Assembly: GCF_900113545.1 (NCBI RefSeq)
Contig: NZ_FOPS01000015.1
Span: 1 to 40,352 of the forward strand
Reading direction: 5' to 3'
Source: Neisseria elongata subsp. elongata
GTDB taxonomy: Bacteria > Pseudomonadota > Gammaproteobacteria > Burkholderiales > Neisseriaceae
DNA: 40,352 nt
The notes under the pieces are model-generated. The model was given only the letters and a program-made list of their open reading frames with translations. It did no database searches and was not told the origin of the DNA. The position numbers and the translations under genes are program-made. Positions 39,309 through 40,352 of the stretch are shown here, one piece after another; the stretch's first letter is position 1; every line of letters begins with the position of its first letter.

Positions 39309-40352
39309 TTACCACTGATAACCTACTGCTGCCGTAGCACCGTAGTGACCACGGGAGTTACCTGTTGCAGTACCTTTGACAATCCAGTTACCACCATCGG
39401 AAATAGTGGAATAACCAATTGCATAGCCACTTTCACCGCGATAAACGCTGCCACCGACAGCCATCATGCTCTTACCGGGCAGATAAGCCTGAGGCAAACC
39501 TGCAACTGCCATCGCAGCAGCAGTGCCGGCTTTGGCATCAGCAGCTACTTCATTAACTTTGTTGTTTAAAGCTGTGAAATTAGCTGTGTTTGCTCCGGTA
39601 ATTGCACCTAGTGCTTGATTCAGCTGGCTGATATTAACCGCATCTGTACCGGCCGTACCCGCAGCAACATTGGTAATCTTGTTGCCGCCGTTGTTCAATC
39701 CGCCTGTGGTCAGGCTGACAGGATTGCCGGACGCCGGAGTGATGGTCACGCCGCTGCCGTTGGTAACGGTTTTGTTACCCGCCACATCGGTGGTGGTCAC
39801 GCTGGTTACGTTCAGGTTCGGGTTCAACGCCAACTGTGCGCCGCCGGCTACGGTGGTGCTGGTGATGTTGCTGTCACCTTTCACGTTGATGGTATCGCCC
39901 AGCTGGTAGTTGTTGCTACCGGTAGTACCGCCGAAATTGATGCCTTTGGCGATGTTGGCCGCATTATTGGCAACATTCTGGTTCGTAGCATGCAGCTGGC
40001 TACCATTCACAGCTTCTTTGCTGCCTGCAGCAACAGTACCGTCAGCCACGTTACCCAAAGTAACCGGGCTGCCTGCCGTACCGCCTACCAGGTTCACCTT
40101 GTTGCTCGGAGTGCCGGTGGGGTTGCCTGATGCATCAGCATACGTCATCGGGGTATCAAACTTAACGGTAGTCACGCCATTGGCGCTCGTTACGTTGGCT
40201 ACTGTACCTTGGCCGTTGGCAAAGTTAATGATGTCGCCGTGGGTAACGAAGTCTTTGTCCTGACCGTTACCTTGTACGGTAAAGCCGGAATTCAGTACGT
40301 CATTAACGGTAGCGGCATTGTTGCCCTTGCCTGCCAAATCGGTGCGGCTGTT
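39309..40352 (-). CDS. trimeric autotransporter adhesin (YadA/Hia type), C-terminal part
   Basis: A 3' partial gene, 347 codons visible and open at the right window edge. Stalk/neck repeats are visible: VTSANGVTTVKFDTPMTYAD, KEAVNGSQLHATNQNVANNA and GNKITNVAAGTAGTDAVNIS followed by QLNQAL. The C-terminal 75 residues form the YadA anchor, NKVNEVAADAKAGTAAAMAV then LPGKSMMAVGGSVYRGESGY, ending in aromatic GATAAVGYQW typical of outer-membrane beta strands. The anchor trimerises into a 12-strand pore that exports the passenger. Protein length and binding target cannot be judged here. Confidence 0.95.
   Translation of the reverse strand, partial: NSRTDLAGKGNNAATVNDVLNSGFTVQGNGQDKDFVTHGDIINFANGQGTVANVTSANGVTTVKFDTPMTYADASGNPTGTPSNKVNLVGGTAGSPVTLGNVADGTVAAGSKEAVNGSQLHATNQNVANNAANIAKGINFGGTTGSNNYQLGDTINVKGDSNITSTTVAGGAQLALNPNLNVTSVTTTDVAGNKTVTNGSGVTITPASGNPVSLTTGGLNNGGNKITNVAAGTAGTDAVNISQLNQALGAITGANTANFTALNNKVNEVAADAKAGTAAAMAVAGLPQAYLPGKSMMAVGGSVYRGESGYAIGYSTISDGGNWIVKGTATGNSRGHYGATAAVGYQW

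Overview
The window is chromosomal DNA of a Neisseria species, most likely a commensal. It is saturated with the 12-base DNA uptake sequence (DUS) AGGCCGTCTGAA, the AG dialect. Most copies occur as inverted pairs acting as terminators, and some lie inside genes. Gene content and order are typical of Neisseria: pilT-pilU, yggS-proC-yggT, dksA, rpsB-tsf, rplU-rpmA, a fbp-type FKBP, lptM-lysA divergent from cyaY, and a YadA-type adhesin. The exact species cannot be fixed from the sequence alone.

Layout. 1-342: end of an IS5-family insertion sequence. 363-2817: small membrane protein, the N-terminal half of the RNA helicase gene hrpA, and a YcxB-like membrane protein. 2976-6480: purH, a secreted protein, a decayed gene and a HAD phosphatase. 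6533-11559: thiB, pdxA, a secreted DUF4124-like protein, a TMEM165/GDT1 manganese-type exporter preceded by a convincing yybP-ykoY riboswitch, a YdcF/SanA-like protein and ubiX. 12022-15331: tsf and rpsB, a small membrane protein, ppa and 5-formyl-THF cyclo-ligase. 15447-19984: pilU-pilT, then yggS-proC-yggT. 20212-25891: dksA, an RNase II-type exoribonuclease, FKBP, a DASS anion transporter and rarD. 25920-28586: membrane protein, cyaY, lptM, lysA and tRNA-Arg(CCT). 28624-30420: ispB divergent from rplU-rpmA. 30740-32926: remnant of a SWIM zinc-finger gene and NAD-malic enzyme. 33268-37311: the C-terminal part of hrpA, on the opposite strand to its N-terminal half. 37618-40352: pgpA, an L,D-transpeptidase-like protein, a BamE-like lipoprotein and the 3' end of a trimeric autotransporter adhesin.

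Most striking observations. (1) hrpA is split: the helicase core (784-2178, + strand) and the rest (33268-37311, - strand) meet at the same point of the protein and face each other across about 35 kb, as an inversion would leave them. (2) The C-terminal hrpA ORF stays open through two complete GNAT acetyltransferase domains nested in the helicase, joined by linkers made of translated palindromic repeats and DUS variants. (3) The 31.2-37.3 kb stretch carries DUS dialects of other Neisseriaceae (AGGTCGTCTGAA, AGGCTGCCTGAA, AGGCTACCTGAA), unlike the rest of the window, which suggests imported DNA. (4) The adhesin is followed on the same strand by a BamE-like lipoprotein and a YkuD-type L,D-transpeptidase, a possible adhesin-anchoring cassette.

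Most remaining genes are housekeeping, sitting in short transcription units separated by DUS hairpins. AT-richer islands (2209-2817, 4669-5750, 32930-33235, 37310-39300) hold the least conserved genes and the visible decay.
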